Shown: positions 1 to 11,562 of the stretch, piece after piece
Layout: every line of letters begins with the position of its first letter
Numbering within the stretch: the stretch's first letter is position 1
From: Agaricus subrufescens
Lineage: Eukaryota > Basidiomycota > Agaricomycetes > Agaricales > Agaricaceae
Length of the DNA stretch: 64,000 nt
Assembly (NCBI GenBank): GCA_029945375.1
Contig: CM057062.1
Span: 2,681,564-2,745,563 of the forward strand
Direction of reading: 5' to 3'
Notes under the pieces: model-generated
Databases searched by the model: none
Told to the model about the DNA's origin: nothing
Seen by the model: only the letters and a program-made list of their open reading frames with translations
Position numbers and translations under genes: made by a program

Positions 1-684
1 ACCTCTCTATGTTACCACTATACTTGGGTTTTTGGGCGTTTCTCTTTTTCTTTTTTGGGGTTTATATGGGGTTTAATTGTACTGTACCTGCTATCACGTT
101 GCTTTCACGTTATATATGTATATCCTAGTTCGAATCTTTAGACTGTCTCGATCGTGTTTGTCCCAGCACAACTAAATCTCATAGAATAAGGGGGCGGTTA
201 CTGGATACGCATACCTAATTTCAAATTTGTGAGAAAAAACAGTATTTTTCTATACTTATGTGCTCTTGACGTTTGCAAATTTCGCCTTCGTGAGATACCT
301 GGTACAACCAATTTCCCTGGAAGAACATATTTCGAGAGATAAAAATGAGAGGTAAACCATGTGGAAAGTGACATTGATCCAAGAAGCTTGCGAAGCCAAA
401 GCATCAATAATCTTCCCAGAGCAGGGCTAATTAAGGGGCCCATGTTCCGGGGATACAGATTTGCCTTGGATCTACATAGCATTTGAGAGAAAGAAGAGCT
501 GAATGTGGGGCATCAAAGAACATGAGAAGGTATGGCGTCAAGTTCGGAATCCCTCTTCTCTTCCGTGTTAATTCATATGTATATTTCACAACATCATTTC
601 CGAGTCTGTTGTTATCAGTGTGATCAGAACGCATGACCGGGCCGGTGATAACTTCAAAAGCAACGGAAATCATTTATATACGAG
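1..684. other. Intergenic / 3' flank, no gene recognised
   Basis: I see no supportable gene here. Open frames on the minus strand in this stretch lie beyond the stop codon of the ubiquitin hydrolase at 685-687 and show no family resemblance; they are most simply its 3' untranslated region and flank. Confidence 0.5.
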
Positions 685-2000
685 TTAAACATCCCGTACG
701 TAGAAGGAAGAGTTTTCCGGGGGGGCGGCGCCGAACGCCATCAAACTGAAGTATACACTCTCGACTTGAGAGAGATAATGTTTCTTGATTGCATCGATAG
801 CATCCTGGAGAAAAGACAATCATCAGTCGTGGCGTCGATACTTTTTGAGGGAGACGCACATCAAGCACATCAACGCAGGGTCCATGATCGATTGGGAAAG
901 GCCTTCTTCCGTCTAGCTCGATCAGCCGCATTCCCTCGAGTTGGCCTTCCTTGGGTTCCGGATCTGCGAAGAAAGAACTTGCAAATCGGGGTCTAAATTC
1001 CGTCAGACTTAATGACCCAGGGAGCGGCGGGATTGCGGGGGTGTTACTGGACGACCCTACGGCGAGGTTTGCCTGACCTTCCTTCCCGGCATAAATATCT
1101 CGCGCGGCAATGAAGCAACTGAAATGTAAATCCGTTTGCATTCCATCTTCGTCGTTGCTTGGCTGTGGTGTTTGTCCGAGTACAGAACTGTTGAGGTGAA
1201 TTTGAGTGAAGAGATCCGTGGTCTGGAGGAAATCGCCCCGTTCTTCTGGTGTCTTATCTACTCAAGGAATAAAGGTTATGCTAAAGCTTGATAAACGTCG
1301 ATGAACTTGGAACCTTTGCATGAGGCAATGAATTTCTGCAGTACGCTGTCTGGCGCGTAAGTTACGTCGGACTGAAAATGTATATGTGGGTTGTCAATCA
1401 TAATTATACTCTCTATTCACTCACATTAGCGATCGCGTGGATCAGGGCCATAGTTCCACAAGCATTTGAAACCTAATCATTTACGAATTAGTCGCAGAAG
1501 ACAACTTTTTGTGATACAATCAAGGTTTGCCTTTTGTTTAACGAAGAGCACTTCTGGGTCAATCGGATATTGTCCGTGGTCAGTTATTGTCTTGGTGTGT
1601 TCCATTTGTTTGCTCTTTATTCCCTCTCTAAGTGGGAACAAGACTACAACAGCTTGAGTTGGCTTAGGTATGATGCTCAGAAGCTAAAGAACATCAAGTG
1701 AGATGGATATCCACGAACGCTGGTATGTTGTCGAACTTACATTATCATCCAATCCATAAATGTCAACGAACTGATTCTTTGAGATATCTAGACCAGCCAT
1801 ACCCGCCCACTACCGAGATACCCCAGTCATGTCAAGAATGCCCCGAATGGTGTGTCATACGTACTGAGTTAAACACCTGTCCAATTACCCTTTAGTTTCA
1901 AAATGTCCCGTAAGGCAATTCGGAAGAGTATAAGATAATGTACCTCTGGATTTCCTTCCAAGGGTATCCAACGGGAGATCTTTGGATTTATGGGGTCCAT
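685..2000 (-). CDS. YUH1: Ubiquitin C-terminal hydrolase, UCH family (peptidase C12)
   Basis: Cysteine protease that removes small adducts from the ubiquitin C terminus in cytosol and nucleus. The gene is split over about eight exons and is not evident from any single frame. ATG at 2000 gives MDPINPKISRWIPLEGNPE, the typical UCH start. Later exons give VFNS, then WAGMAGLDISKNQFVDIYGL, then a long exon ending VLFVKQK (oxyanion Gln), then VSNACGTMALIHAIAN with the catalytic Cys, then DKTPEERGDFLQTTDLF, QTDLHFSCF, IELDGRRPFPIDHGP (catalytic Asp loop) and the last exon ending YFSLMAFGAAPPENSSFYVRDV, stop at 685-687. The catalytic His should be the one in QTDLHF. The intron at 1473-1530 must start with GC, not GT, to keep frame. 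An extension GQANLAVGSSSNTPAIPPLP between the His region and the Asp region resembles an insert rather than core fold. Frames were checked at most junctions; the small VFNS exon is the least sure. Confidence 0.88.
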
Positions 2001-2591
2001 AATCTTCGCAGCTCGGAAAACAGGGTGGCAAAGTTAAGCGACTGCTGAAATCGATTGTAACCTTGACGTCATAGATCACATGTCTAGCAGTGGCTATGCT
2101 TCACAGCTGAGCATTCCCGTTTTGTGTTTATATTCAAGACAACTATGAAAAGGATTGGAAAATCAGGCTACAAATACGGATAACACTGCCACGGAGCCCA
2201 AAGCCACACCAGAGCTGCACAGTACAAGAAGCCACCGCCCTTGACCGTTGCCTTCGGCCGGGCAGATTCGGCCGGATTCGGCAAGATCAAGTAAGCGTCG
2301 GTTAACCGCTACATTTCATGCCGGAGAGACAAGGCAACGGCAACATCCGGATTTGTGACGGACCGCATGTATCCCAATTGTGTCCGGCCTTGTATTCGAC
2401 CAATGGCTTTCAGCACTCTTTATAAGTCTGGCTCATCAGCTGAAAGTACTAGAGCTACTTGGAACTAGGGACTATGCAGTACTCATCAACGCTGAATTCA
2501 ACAGCCGATCACAAAAGCCAGCAGTGCTGGTACATCTTGTACACTGCCACGTTCAATTGTGGGGTTAGTTCCGAAATGATTACGAAATGCC
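2001..2591. other. Divergent intergenic region between UCH and cyclin genes
   Basis: No gene is supported. It separates divergently transcribed genes and should hold both promoters. An open frame at 2380-2568 has no family resemblance and is treated as chance. Confidence 0.4.
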
Positions 2592-2611
2592 TAGTTACTG
2601 TACAGTAACTA
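2592..2611. promoter_or_regulatory. 20-bp perfect palindrome upstream of the cyclin TATA box
   Basis: TAGTTACTGTACAGTAACTA reads identically on both strands over all 20 bases. It lies about 20 bp upstream of the TATA-like stretch at 2631-2639 and about 110 bp upstream of the cyclin ATG. Such position and symmetry fit a site for a dimeric regulator; the regulator is unknown. Confidence 0.55.
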
Positions 2612-2630
2612 CAAAGCATTGAATACAGGT

Positions 2631-2639
2631 ATATATATT
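2631..2639 (+). promoter_or_regulatory. TATA box of the cyclin gene
   Basis: ATATATATT about 85-90 bp before the cyclin ATG at 2721, followed by a C-rich stretch and a pyrimidine-rich leader, as in many fungal core promoters. Confidence 0.5.
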
Positions 2640-2720
2640 GCCCCCCAGCCGTACCTCCAACCGTCAAGTTCTCCTCCACTACCTACTCCCTTTGACTGCG
2701 GAATCCATCAGCGCTTCTAA

Positions 2721-3623
2721 ATGCCAGTCTGCCAAACATGTCCTCCTCTCTCGACACCTTACAAATCTGGCGAACCACCTGAAAGGCTTCGCGACTACGA
2801 GCCTCTAGCCAAGACTTGCTCATCATTCATACTTCGATTATTCGCACCGCCCTCCGTCCTTGAACGTGGCAGAAGTCCGTATGAGGCTTTGCCTTACTTT
2901 ATCGCTGTGGCATTATCACAGTCCCGCTTACCCGATGTTAATGCACTTGCGGCGTTAACGCTTCTTCAACGGTTGAAAACCCTGCATCCCAACCGTTTCT
3001 TCAAGGAAGAACCTGTACCACAATGCGCCGAAGCCGAACGTCTATTCCTTTCTTCTTATATCGCCGCCACAAAAGTCCTCAACGATGACCGATACGGACT
3101 CCAATTCTGGGTCCGAGTTGGGCAGAATAAATATCCTCTGGAAGAACTCGTGCAGATCGAAAAGAAGTTCTTAGAGGACTTGGATTGGCGTATAGCTATA
3201 GATGATGCGTCGTTGGCGACGTACGAGATGATTTTGGAGCGGCGGAAGCAGACGTACGGATCAAAGGGATGGGATTGGTTGAAAGTTTGGGATGCGCTCG
3301 CCTCAAATTCTAGCCGTTCAGAGTCTACAGGCTCTTCGGAGTTCAGGACTACGGAAGTGGAGACATCCCCTGCCTCGAGTTACTGCCCTTCCACACCTTC
3401 TGATCCCTCGATATCGAGCCCTGTGGTAACTGCGGGCCTGCTTCGACTCCAATTGATGGAATCTAAACAGAACATCGAAACACTCGATAAGCGCCTGGAC
3501 GAGCTTCAAATGAAGTTCAAATCCATGACCACCAAATCCCCCCGCAACACCCCCTGTATCAGTCAGAAACACGACTCAAAGCGCTTTTCATTAAAGGATA
3601 AACTACATCGCGCCTTTCACTAG
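2721..3623 (+). CDS. Cyclin, Pho85-type (PCL1/2-like)
   Basis: Single-exon gene of 300 residues. Residues about 20-165 form a cyclin box: ALPYFIAVALSQSRLPDVNALAALTLLQRLK, the conserved SSYIAATKVLNDD (usual form AsKflnD), then NKYPLEELVQIEKKFLEDLDWRI, matching the hallmark of Pcl-type cyclins (elnrlEreFLelLdwrl). The C-terminal part is Ser/Thr/Pro rich with a short coiled coil (LRLQLMESKQNIETLDKRL) and a basic tail, typical of regulatory, phosphorylated regions. By family it should bind a Pho85/Cdk5-type kinase and act in G1 progression, morphogenesis or nutrient response. ATG 2721 is the first ATG after the TATA box; no intron is needed. The promoter palindrome at 2592-2611 is a candidate control site. 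Confidence 0.85.
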   Translation: MPVCQTCPPLSTPYKSGEPPERLRDYEPLAKTCSSFILRLFAPPSVLERGRSPYEALPYFIAVALSQSRLPDVNALAALTLLQRLKTLHPNRFFKEEPVPQCAEAERLFLSSYIAATKVLNDDRYGLQFWVRVGQNKYPLEELVQIEKKFLEDLDWRIAIDDASLATYEMILERRKQTYGSKGWDWLKVWDALASNSSRSESTGSSEFRTTEVETSPASSYCPSTPSDPSISSPVVTAGLLRLQLMESKQNIETLDKRLDELQMKFKSMTTKSPRNTPCISQKHDSKRFSLKDKLHRAFH

Positions 3624-4224
3624 CCTTCACTGCCTCTAGACATAACGTATACTCCGACAATAGGGCGGACATATTGGTGGAATTGTCCGATACCCGTTGT
3701 AGGCTATTTATAACCATGCTCATTTGTTTTTGTTGTTGTATCCTCTCTTCATTTCGGTTTCTTTTGTTGTATTACTTTGGTGGTATAGTCCTTTGTTCAA
3801 CTACAATTATGTATTATCATGGCTCTATATGTTATACGTACCCATCTACATTTGATTCACGTACTCATTCGGATAAGGCGGAAGACCGGATACTTGCGGC
3901 CTCCGTGTGACGTGCTGTGGAATTTGCAATGTGCGCCCAGACACTCAATCAGATAGACGTGGGTAAGTAATAGCTTTGGTAGCTTCCAGCGCCATCATGT
4001 GCTACATGTAGTGATGAGGGGCCCGGTACTGTTTCGACAGTTCCTTCGGGAGTTGCGAGAAACTTTTGGGGAATGTACCTGATGTGTTTTAAATGTAACC
4101 TACCTCGGCGGACTGTGCTCGCGCGCCAATGTTCTAGATATAGTGAGTTCATCTGAAATACGCCCGACGTGGAGATAGTAAGAGGAATCAGAGAGACGTG
4201 ACAGTCGCGTGACCATCGCGTGTT
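3624..4224. other. Intergenic region, cyclin to Mis12
   Basis: 3' flank of the cyclin gene and 5' flank of Mis12. Just before the Mis12 ATG lie two CGCGT-containing elements (around 4205-4222), reminiscent of MluI-type cell-cycle boxes; that reading is inference. No gene is supported; the minus-strand frames here mirror the Mis12 coding strand. Confidence 0.4.
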
Positions 4225-5135
4225 ATGAGTGCACCTCCTCTTCTCGTCTGCGAGGCTCTCGGCTTCGTGCCCCAGCTCTTCCTCGACGACATCGTCAACA
4301 TCGCCAACCAAACCATCCAGAATGCAGTCAACGACATGGAAGAACATCTCCTCAACTGGGTAGACAAATGTGCCAAACACCAACCCGAAATCGACAAAGA
4401 TGGCACCGAAGAAGTTGAACGGGGCTTAGTTGCTTTCCAGACTCTGCTGGAATACCATACCGATCTTGGCTTTGACTATTTCGAAACGTGGTCTCTGAGA
4501 AACGCGTTCAATTTCTCAGCAGACCTGCCAATGGTGTTACCACACCATGAAGGACTGGATCTCGACGCACCACCGGATCGCGAGCGGGAACTCATGGATG
4601 AGGTTGACAGTCTTCTGAGGAAAATAGATGCAGTACGCCTTCCCTGAACCTGTGCCAGACACTGCTGTTAATGTATATTGCTTGTCTACGCTAGCAACGC
4701 CGGCTCGAGCTTCCTCTAAAAAGCGCTGTGCGTACATCCTCTCACGAGCGACAAATCGCCGAAGACGAACTCGCACAACTTACCGCCATCGTCGATCACC
4801 CATCCTTCCAAGAACTTTCCACCCTTCCCCAAAAATACGAAGCAATGTACAATGCATGTTCTTCTCTCGAACCACTTGACGCCGCCACCCTTTCCGCTCT
4901 GAATCAAGTCGAACTCTCAGTGCCAGGAAAGCATACATGGGAATCAACGAAGAGCGGATACATAAAGTGGGCTAGGGAAAGGCTTACGGCCAAGTCGGGA
5001 GGTTTGGTTAATGAGGTAACGGCCTTGACGGAGGATATGGGAGAAATTGGTGGAGTGGAGAAGTTGAGAAGAGCTCTTGAAACCACGCAGGACGTTCGCA
5101 CAAGTCTAGGAGACGTGGCTCTTGATAATGAATGA
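4225..5135 (+). CDS. mis12: Kinetochore protein Mis12/Mtw1
   Basis: Subunit of the four-protein Mis12 complex that links centromeric chromatin to the Ndc80 and Spc105 complexes. Two exons: 4225-4632 and 4695-5135, with a 62-nt intron (GTACGC...CTACGCTAG), phase 0, giving about 282 residues, normal for the family. The N terminus has the family signature: CEALGFVPQLFLDDIVNIAN followed by QTIQNAVNDMEEHLL. The C-terminal exon is rich in charged helices (DELAQLTAIVDHPSFQELS; LTEDMGEIGGVEKLRRALE), as expected for the coiled-coil rod. ATG 4225 directly precedes the conserved segment. The gene is convergent with ZPR1. Confidence 0.9.
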
Positions 5136-5543
5136 GATCATTTTGTGATGAAGATCTGTATGTATGCTTATTACGACTGTTTAAGCATTCATTTGTAAAT
5201 TATCTGTTCTATTAGATCTATTTTTTTCCTCACCCTAGATCTACGAAAGGTTGTCAATCTTGGAGAGGATTTGTTGGGGCGAGGACAGTGGACGCAATCT
5301 GGGTTGGCCGGCCGAAGGGGGAACACACTTCTCACGTGGAGGCCAAGCCGACGGTTTGCAAATTATGCAAATTCCAAAATAATTCAACCGACTCGCCCGT
5401 CCCGAACCGTCGAGTGATAGTTTGTGGCTAGAAATAGTTCGAACAAGCCTGCATGCACATCCTAACGTTTCATTTCAACGGGTCTTGAAGTCGACAGAGT
5501 AAATAGTCTTTGAATTCCATCGACGTATTAGAGAATAAATAGC
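5136..5543. other. 3' intergenic between convergent Mis12 and ZPR1 genes
   Basis: A 408-bp gap between two convergent stop codons. I see no gene or repeat in it; it should hold both 3' untranslated regions. Confidence 0.5.
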
Positions 5544-7321
5544 CTATGACGTATGCTCTCCAACCTCAATCTTCTCGTCAGCCTGTGGCTCTTCATACCC
5601 TTCAACTCTGATATCATTTAACCCCAGCTCCTCATTTTGCTCCCAAGTCCTCTCGTAATTCTCAATAATCATATTGGGATCGGGATCAGGTGCATAAAGG
5701 TTCTGCATATACGAATTTGCCAAAGGATCATCCAAAACAACTGTGAAAGGTTGTTCGGCTTCTTTGACCTAGTATGACATAAGTATCGAATGTTAGGCTG
5801 TTTTAACAAAGTGACGCACTCGTCTAAGCTTCTCGAGGAACGTCTGGAATGATTCCTTGTCTTCGGCTTTTGATGAATCGCCGCTCATGAAGACTTTTTC
5901 GGCCAGTTCGTCATAGACTTGATCCAGAATGCCTTCGAGTGTGGTGAAACGACCTCCGAGCGTGCCGTGAGTGAGGGTAAGATCGATTTCTGGGATACTC
6001 AAGCCAGCAGTTTCACTCTGAAAAATTAAAATTAAACGACATTCTTATCGGTCGGAGAATGAACCGACCTTTAGAATGTCCCGACTCAAATCCTCACGAT
6101 CTTCGACCTTGAGCGTAATACGCTTCCCTTGCGTAGAGATAGCGCCTCCGGATTTGACTTCGTTATCCCGATATCCACATCGATCACAATTCGTCGACAT
6201 AATTAGGATATCCTGACGGTTGATGAGAATCGATGCGAATATAAGAACTGCCTCGAATGCGCACCTTGAAATACGGCACAACTACTTTTTTCATCATGGT
6301 ATCGATAGGGTGTCCGCAACTGGAACAAGTCCCCGGGAATACCAAAACTTCCTCTTCTCCAACGAGAGAATTATTATCGCTGATGACATCAGGACTGGCA
6401 GTCTTCGGCGCCCTCGATACCTCATTATCGTCCAATGCTTCCCGGTCAACCAGCCCTAGGGCTATATTTTGTTCGATGGTTCGATGGTATGTCCGTAAGG
6501 ACCACTTCGGGTCCGACATACTGCCCACGAACTCGATAAAACTGTTACCCGCAGGGTCATCCAGATGAATAGTAAACGAGGGCATTGGTGCCTCTTTTTG
6601 CGAAGCTTTTTTTGTGAGAGATGCATTATCGGTTTGGTCTTCATCATCTTCGTCATCGCATAAAATCTCTTTAAATTTATCGATGATGTTTTGAATTGCT
6701 TGATATCCATTAGGATCCTGGATTCGCCGTAGTGGTTGATCCATTTCAAGATCTGCAATGATATCTCGGAGCAGGCCTTCTACTGTCGTAAGTTGACCAC
6801 GAGTAGTCGGAGGCAGTGTCAGTTGAAGCTCGGGAATGGTGACTTCACAGGTCGGTGATCGCACGATTTGACGATCTAGGTCTGCGCGGTCGAGTATATG
6901 AGCCGTATAGGCAGCTCCTTCCGCTAACACACATTCCACACATAAGAATTCTTGTCGTAGAACAGACAGCGTCAGAACACATACGTTTGATCTCCCCCGC
7001 CGCTTGTATCTCGTTATTTTTGGTCCCACAATGTTCACACCTGAAGGACATGACAACAATTTCTCTGAAAAAAGGTATCGAAGTTAAGAGCAACCTCGTA
7101 GTACCCTACTAGCACTTTAATGAGCATCTGTATATCGGATAAACGCTGTGCAAATGACTGACTTTCTCATGGCATTTCATACATAACGACTCGATCTCTG
7201 TGACTACTTTTTCGTCGTCTTCCACCTTCTGATCCTTCTCGTCTACCGTAAGCAAATCAGCTTGATCGGCGACGTTTCCAATTGTAGGGAATAAATCCTC
7301 TTTTTGTTCTACGGAAGACAT
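5544..7321 (-). CDS. zpr1: Zinc finger protein ZPR1
   Basis: Essential eukaryotic protein that binds translation elongation factor eEF1A and assists its folding; shuttles between cytosol and nucleus. Six exons, all frames checked: 7163-7321, 6985-7105, 6265-6923, 6069-6212, 5820-6017, 5544-5768; total 501 residues, the family's usual size. It has the duplicated architecture: zinc finger 1 ([20 protein letters not shown] ... [20 protein letters not shown]), alpha-beta domain 1 ([20 protein letters not shown]), then zinc finger 2 (GTCSSCGHP ... [20 protein letters not shown]) and domain 2 ([39 protein letters not shown]). All eight zinc-binding cysteines are visible. The gene is divergent from the TPR-CHAT gene. 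Confidence 0.95.
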
Positions 7322-7909
7322 TTCTGAAGCCGGTTAGAGAGGAACAGATGATATGAAGGAAGGCATCAAAAGAAATCTTGATTTATCAAGAAGTTGTTTG
7401 CTCATGTTTGTCATCACACCGATCCGGATAAAATTGGACTTGGAGCGTTGCCTCCTCAAGGGAAACTTTAACTTCGTCACTGGATAAAGTTTATTGGTGC
7501 TGTGCTTATCAGCACGAGAGCGATGAACTGGCCAAATTCCTGGTCAATGTACACAGTGTATCTTGGCTGTACATGCTTCTTCCTCGCGTTCTGATACTGC
7601 ATCCCGTATCAGTCTACAATTAGACCAAAAGCGCAGCCTTCGCCACAGCCTGGGTTTGATTCAATGCTTCTCGATCACACTAGCACCGCCTAAAGCTATG
7701 GGCTCTCGGCGAGCCACCACATCACCGCCCGCTATTTGACGTGCCAAGGGTTTATAAAAGGACAACCCCTGTTGTAGTGGCTTTCAAGTCAACTCTTGCC
7801 ACGATATCTCCACAGTACACACCACGAGTGCTGCTCGTTAATCGTTGAATCTGTAAGTTTCCTTACTGGCAACTCTGATTACCTACTAACGTTGAAAAAT
7901 GACTAGTCA
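7322..7909. promoter_or_regulatory. Divergent promoter region, ZPR1 (-) and TPR-CHAT (+)
   Basis: A 588-bp head-to-head gap. A clear TATA box, TATAAAAG, sits at 7753-7760 for the plus-strand CHAT gene. A 5' leader intron appears to start at GTAAGT (7852) and end in TAG (7906) after the branch site CTAAC, so the CHAT ATG at 7910 lies just behind its acceptor. Confidence 0.55.
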
Positions 7910-10900
7910 ATGGATCCGGAAGAAGTCTCATTCGATACGCCGATCTCAAGCGATATCATCCCTGCAAGTACTTTCAAATATCGTGAACTAAAGTTAGAAA
8001 TAATATATAAACGCAGGACTCGACGCTAGACGGATGGATATTTTTCCTGCGAGACTTACCTCAAGACCCTATTTTTGACGATCGTACTCTCGTACCTCAG
8101 AGTCCTCGAACCGAACTGCTCCTATCCACCTTACTAGCCAGGCGGTATATTTTGAGGCGCGACAGACAAGATTATGACGAGGCCAAATCAAAGGGAGAAG
8201 TAGCCGCGTACTTTGAGGAAGAAGAGGATAGGCTTTGTCAGTACCTGAACCAAATGGATTGGGCTTCATCGTTGCTGGGAGTAGAGTCCACGAACGCATC
8301 ATCAAGGCCTCATCACCCAGAAACCCTTTCTGCAACTTCAATCACAGGTTCTATCAGCTTCGACCATAGCTCTCTCCAAACTCCTCAGCCAGCACCCTCG
8401 AGGAACCTCCTTACAAACATTTTTCCGACCCGGACACCGTTTACATTCAGCGATATTCTAGATCATCTACTGGATGCTTTTCCCTGGAAACATCTGGGAA
8501 TTGCCTCTGATAACCCATATGTCTTCGTTTCCGTTGTTGAAGAAGATACACTAGCTTCGGTGGTCGAGTTTACCCTCGATAAGTTACATGACAGTCCTGA
8601 TTTACAAGATTACACTTGGGGCTGCCTCGTCCTGGCTTACGCCCACTACCTCTTATTCCGCCGTTCAAGAGAACGATACGACTTTGACGAAGCTTTTGAT
8701 TACTGTCTTACCGCCGCTTACCTTCTAGTCGGTTTAGGCCGACCCTTGTCAGCACTCCTGGACTGTCGAGAGTGGCAATTAGCCTACGGTATTCCTCGAA
8801 TTTACGCTATGCATTTCTTCGAGGACTTCACCTCATTGGATACGACGTGGAAATTGTTTGAGATGCTCGAGCTTTTCCGATCCTCCGTACCTGTCGTCGG
8901 TTCCTTTCCCGTACATCCCCTTGATGTGATCCTGTCCTGGTACAATTCCGGCGACTATCTCACAACCATCAATAACTATATTTCTCTTGCAGCTCAGCCT
9001 GCCATACAAGCTCAGATTGAATTTATAGGGCAGCGTATAGCCACCGAGCTGCCTGCACCTCTCGTGGACTTCGCCATGATGGAAGGCGTTCTTTCGCAAT
9101 TCACCTCCCGTGAATTCGACTCTAGGGGCGCAAAACAAATAATCGATGCTTCTAAGGGACAACAGTCCTTCCGCGACGACACCTCAACAATCGTCTTATC
9201 GTTGGAAACTCTAGCTCGGATACACTTACTACGTTGTACCTTCTTTGGTTGGGACGATCGCGCTCAGGAAGACGGATATTTTGCCGAGATGTATTTACGA
9301 GAAGCCATATCCAGTTCTCGCGACCCCAGCAAATCCGTCCTTCTGAGCATCGATTTTGTGCGCATATTTTGGATTCCAAGATTCACAGCCAAAGGTTCGA
9401 AAGATGGCGAACAGCTGACTATGGCGTTGGAATTGTTAAACGCCGCCGTTCAAAACATTGACGAAACGGATCAATATTTCCCCGATGTAGCTCTCGTTCT
9501 GGCACAAACATATATGCTCAATCTTGCCTGTAGTCACGAAAAGGATCACATCAGGAAAGCTGTTGACTGGTACCAGAGATATGCCGCAGTTGCTGGACCA
9601 AGAGCTGAACGGGCTGGACTAACGACGTTAGATCCAAGAAAGAGGATTTATCCGCTGCCTGGGAAGATAAGGAGCGAAACGTTAGGCTGGCATCTCACGC
9701 TTTATATTGCCCTACTATACACGATCAACTGGGCGCGCGGCGCGCTGCAACAAAATCGACCCGAGTGTCTGGAAGCATATCGCATTTTGGCGTCATTGAC
9801 TAGCAATCCTATATGGTTGGGAAATTCTATCAAAGATAAACAACTTCCGCTTCGAACTATACGGACTATAGGCCCGTCTGCCGTCGTCGCGGCACTCCGG
9901 TTCGACCCGAAACACCCACAAGTCGCCGTCGAATATCTTGAGCGAAGTCGATCCATCACATACCGTCACCTTCTTCTATTAAATCAGAAACGAGGCAATG
10001 CGCTGGCGAATGTGCATCCAGGACTAGCTAAACTGCTCGATCAATATTCATCCGGGTTGAAGCAATTATCCACGGGAGTGGTAGGACGATTGTCAAATCT
10101 GCCGGCTAAGGTGGACATCTTCAAGCGAGGAACACAGTACAACGAGCTGTTGAAGAAACTTGAGATAGGGGTGGGGATAGAGGACGTTCTTTTCCCTTCA
10201 TCGTACCGAAAGCTAGCTACTGCGGCACAAGGCGGACCGGTTATTCTCCTTAGCAGCGATGAAGTCACCAAGGCCACTTACGCATTGATCATAATAAACC
10301 CAGAAGGAGAACCCATTCCATTCCTGTTCCCAGACGTCTCCTATAATGACATAAGAGAACACGTCATAGACCTAGCACAGCTGCTAAGGAGTTGCAATGT
10401 CTTGCGAAGGCACCAACAATCAACGGATGAAAGAGGTGGTAAATTATCCACACGACGTCCTCAGACCAGTTCCAAGGGATTCGAAGCGATTCTGCGATGG
10501 ACATGGAAGAAAATCGTCCAACCCATTTTCGATATACTGCAAAAGGTGAGTGATTAATTGAACTTTTCGTTCAGATGCTACATTTCTTCTACAGAAAGGA
10601 ATCTCATCCGGTCGGATATGGTGGTGTTTGGCAGGGGATCTAATGCGCCTTCCGCTGCATGCTGCCATGCCAATCGACTGCCCATATATACCATCCTACA
10701 CGTATACTTTGGAGGCCCTCGTCAACGCTCGGAACCCGACCCCTGCCGCCAAAAAGCCTGACACTGGGCCGCTTCGCATGTTGGCTGTTGGCCTAAGTAC
10801 TTATCCTGATCGCCCGGACTTATCATTGCCGTCTGTCAAACAAGAAATTGAGGGTATTTCCGAAGTTGTTAGAGCTATCAACGGGAATTTCGCGGAGCCT

Positions 10901-11395
10901 GCGATCGAATTGGTGAGGATTGAAGACGCGGAGGCTCAAGTTGAATCAACCCTCGATGCCATGAAAGCTTCTGATATTATCCATTTGGCTTGTCACGGTT
11001 GCCAAGACGGGACACAACCTCTCGACAGTCATCTTATTCTGAGCAATGGAGTTCTCCGACTCCGAGAAATACTATCCGCCGAACTCTCAAATACCAAGTT
11101 TGGATTCTTGTCGGCTTGCCAGACGGCCACAGGAGACATTGAATTAGCAAATGAGTCATTTCATCTTGCTGGCGGATTACTGTCGGCTGGGCTTAAAGGC
11201 GCAATTGGCACATTATGGAGTATCGCTGATGAGGACGCACCAGAAATAGCGAAAGAGGTATACAAATATATCGTAACAAGAGATGGTATGGATTTCGGAA
11301 AGGCTGCGGAGGGACTACAGATCGCGGTAAGAAAGATGAGGGAGAGAAAATTACCCCCTCATCGTTGGATCCCTTTCATTCATGTTGGGATATGA
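7910..11395 (+). CDS. TPR-CHAT domain protein (putative caspase-like protease)
   Basis: CHAT domains are clan CD cysteine proteases related to caspases and separase. Exons 7910-7967, 8030-10545 and 10595-11395 (phases fit) give about 1124 residues. The first intron's acceptor is inferred from phase; an upstream in-frame ATG at 7899 with another acceptor is the alternative. Residues about 50-800 are helical, TPR-like (for example LGCLVLAYAHYLLFRRSRER). The CHAT domain fills roughly residues 780-1124: KGISSGRIWWCLAGDLMRLP, HAA, then IIHLACHGCQDG with the catalytic His (about 992), FGFLSACQTATGD with the catalytic Cys (about 1033), LAGGLLSAGLKGAIGTLWSI and the end LPPHRWIPFIHVGI. Both catalytic residues are present, so the protein may be active. 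It converges on a small GTPase gene (3' ends 167 bp apart). Substrates are unknown; a role in programmed cell death or self/non-self signalling is inference from the family. Confidence 0.88.
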
Positions 11396-11562
11396 ACGAT
11401 GGAGCGAAACGTAGGATATTTCTGTGAGCAGTTTGCCGAATGGGAACTTTGTTGACCCGCGATTGTAAAAATATACAGGACTGTATGGAATAGCTGTGTC
11501 GGCAGAGGCTGTTGTATGAGTCGAACAAGGCGAGTGACCCGATTTGTGGTGGAGATAATACA

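Noticed and set aside
3949..4406. Minus-strand frames of 72-144 residues opposite Mis12
   Set aside because: They mirror the Mis12 coding exon and have no family resemblance; the plus strand has the conserved Mis12 signature.
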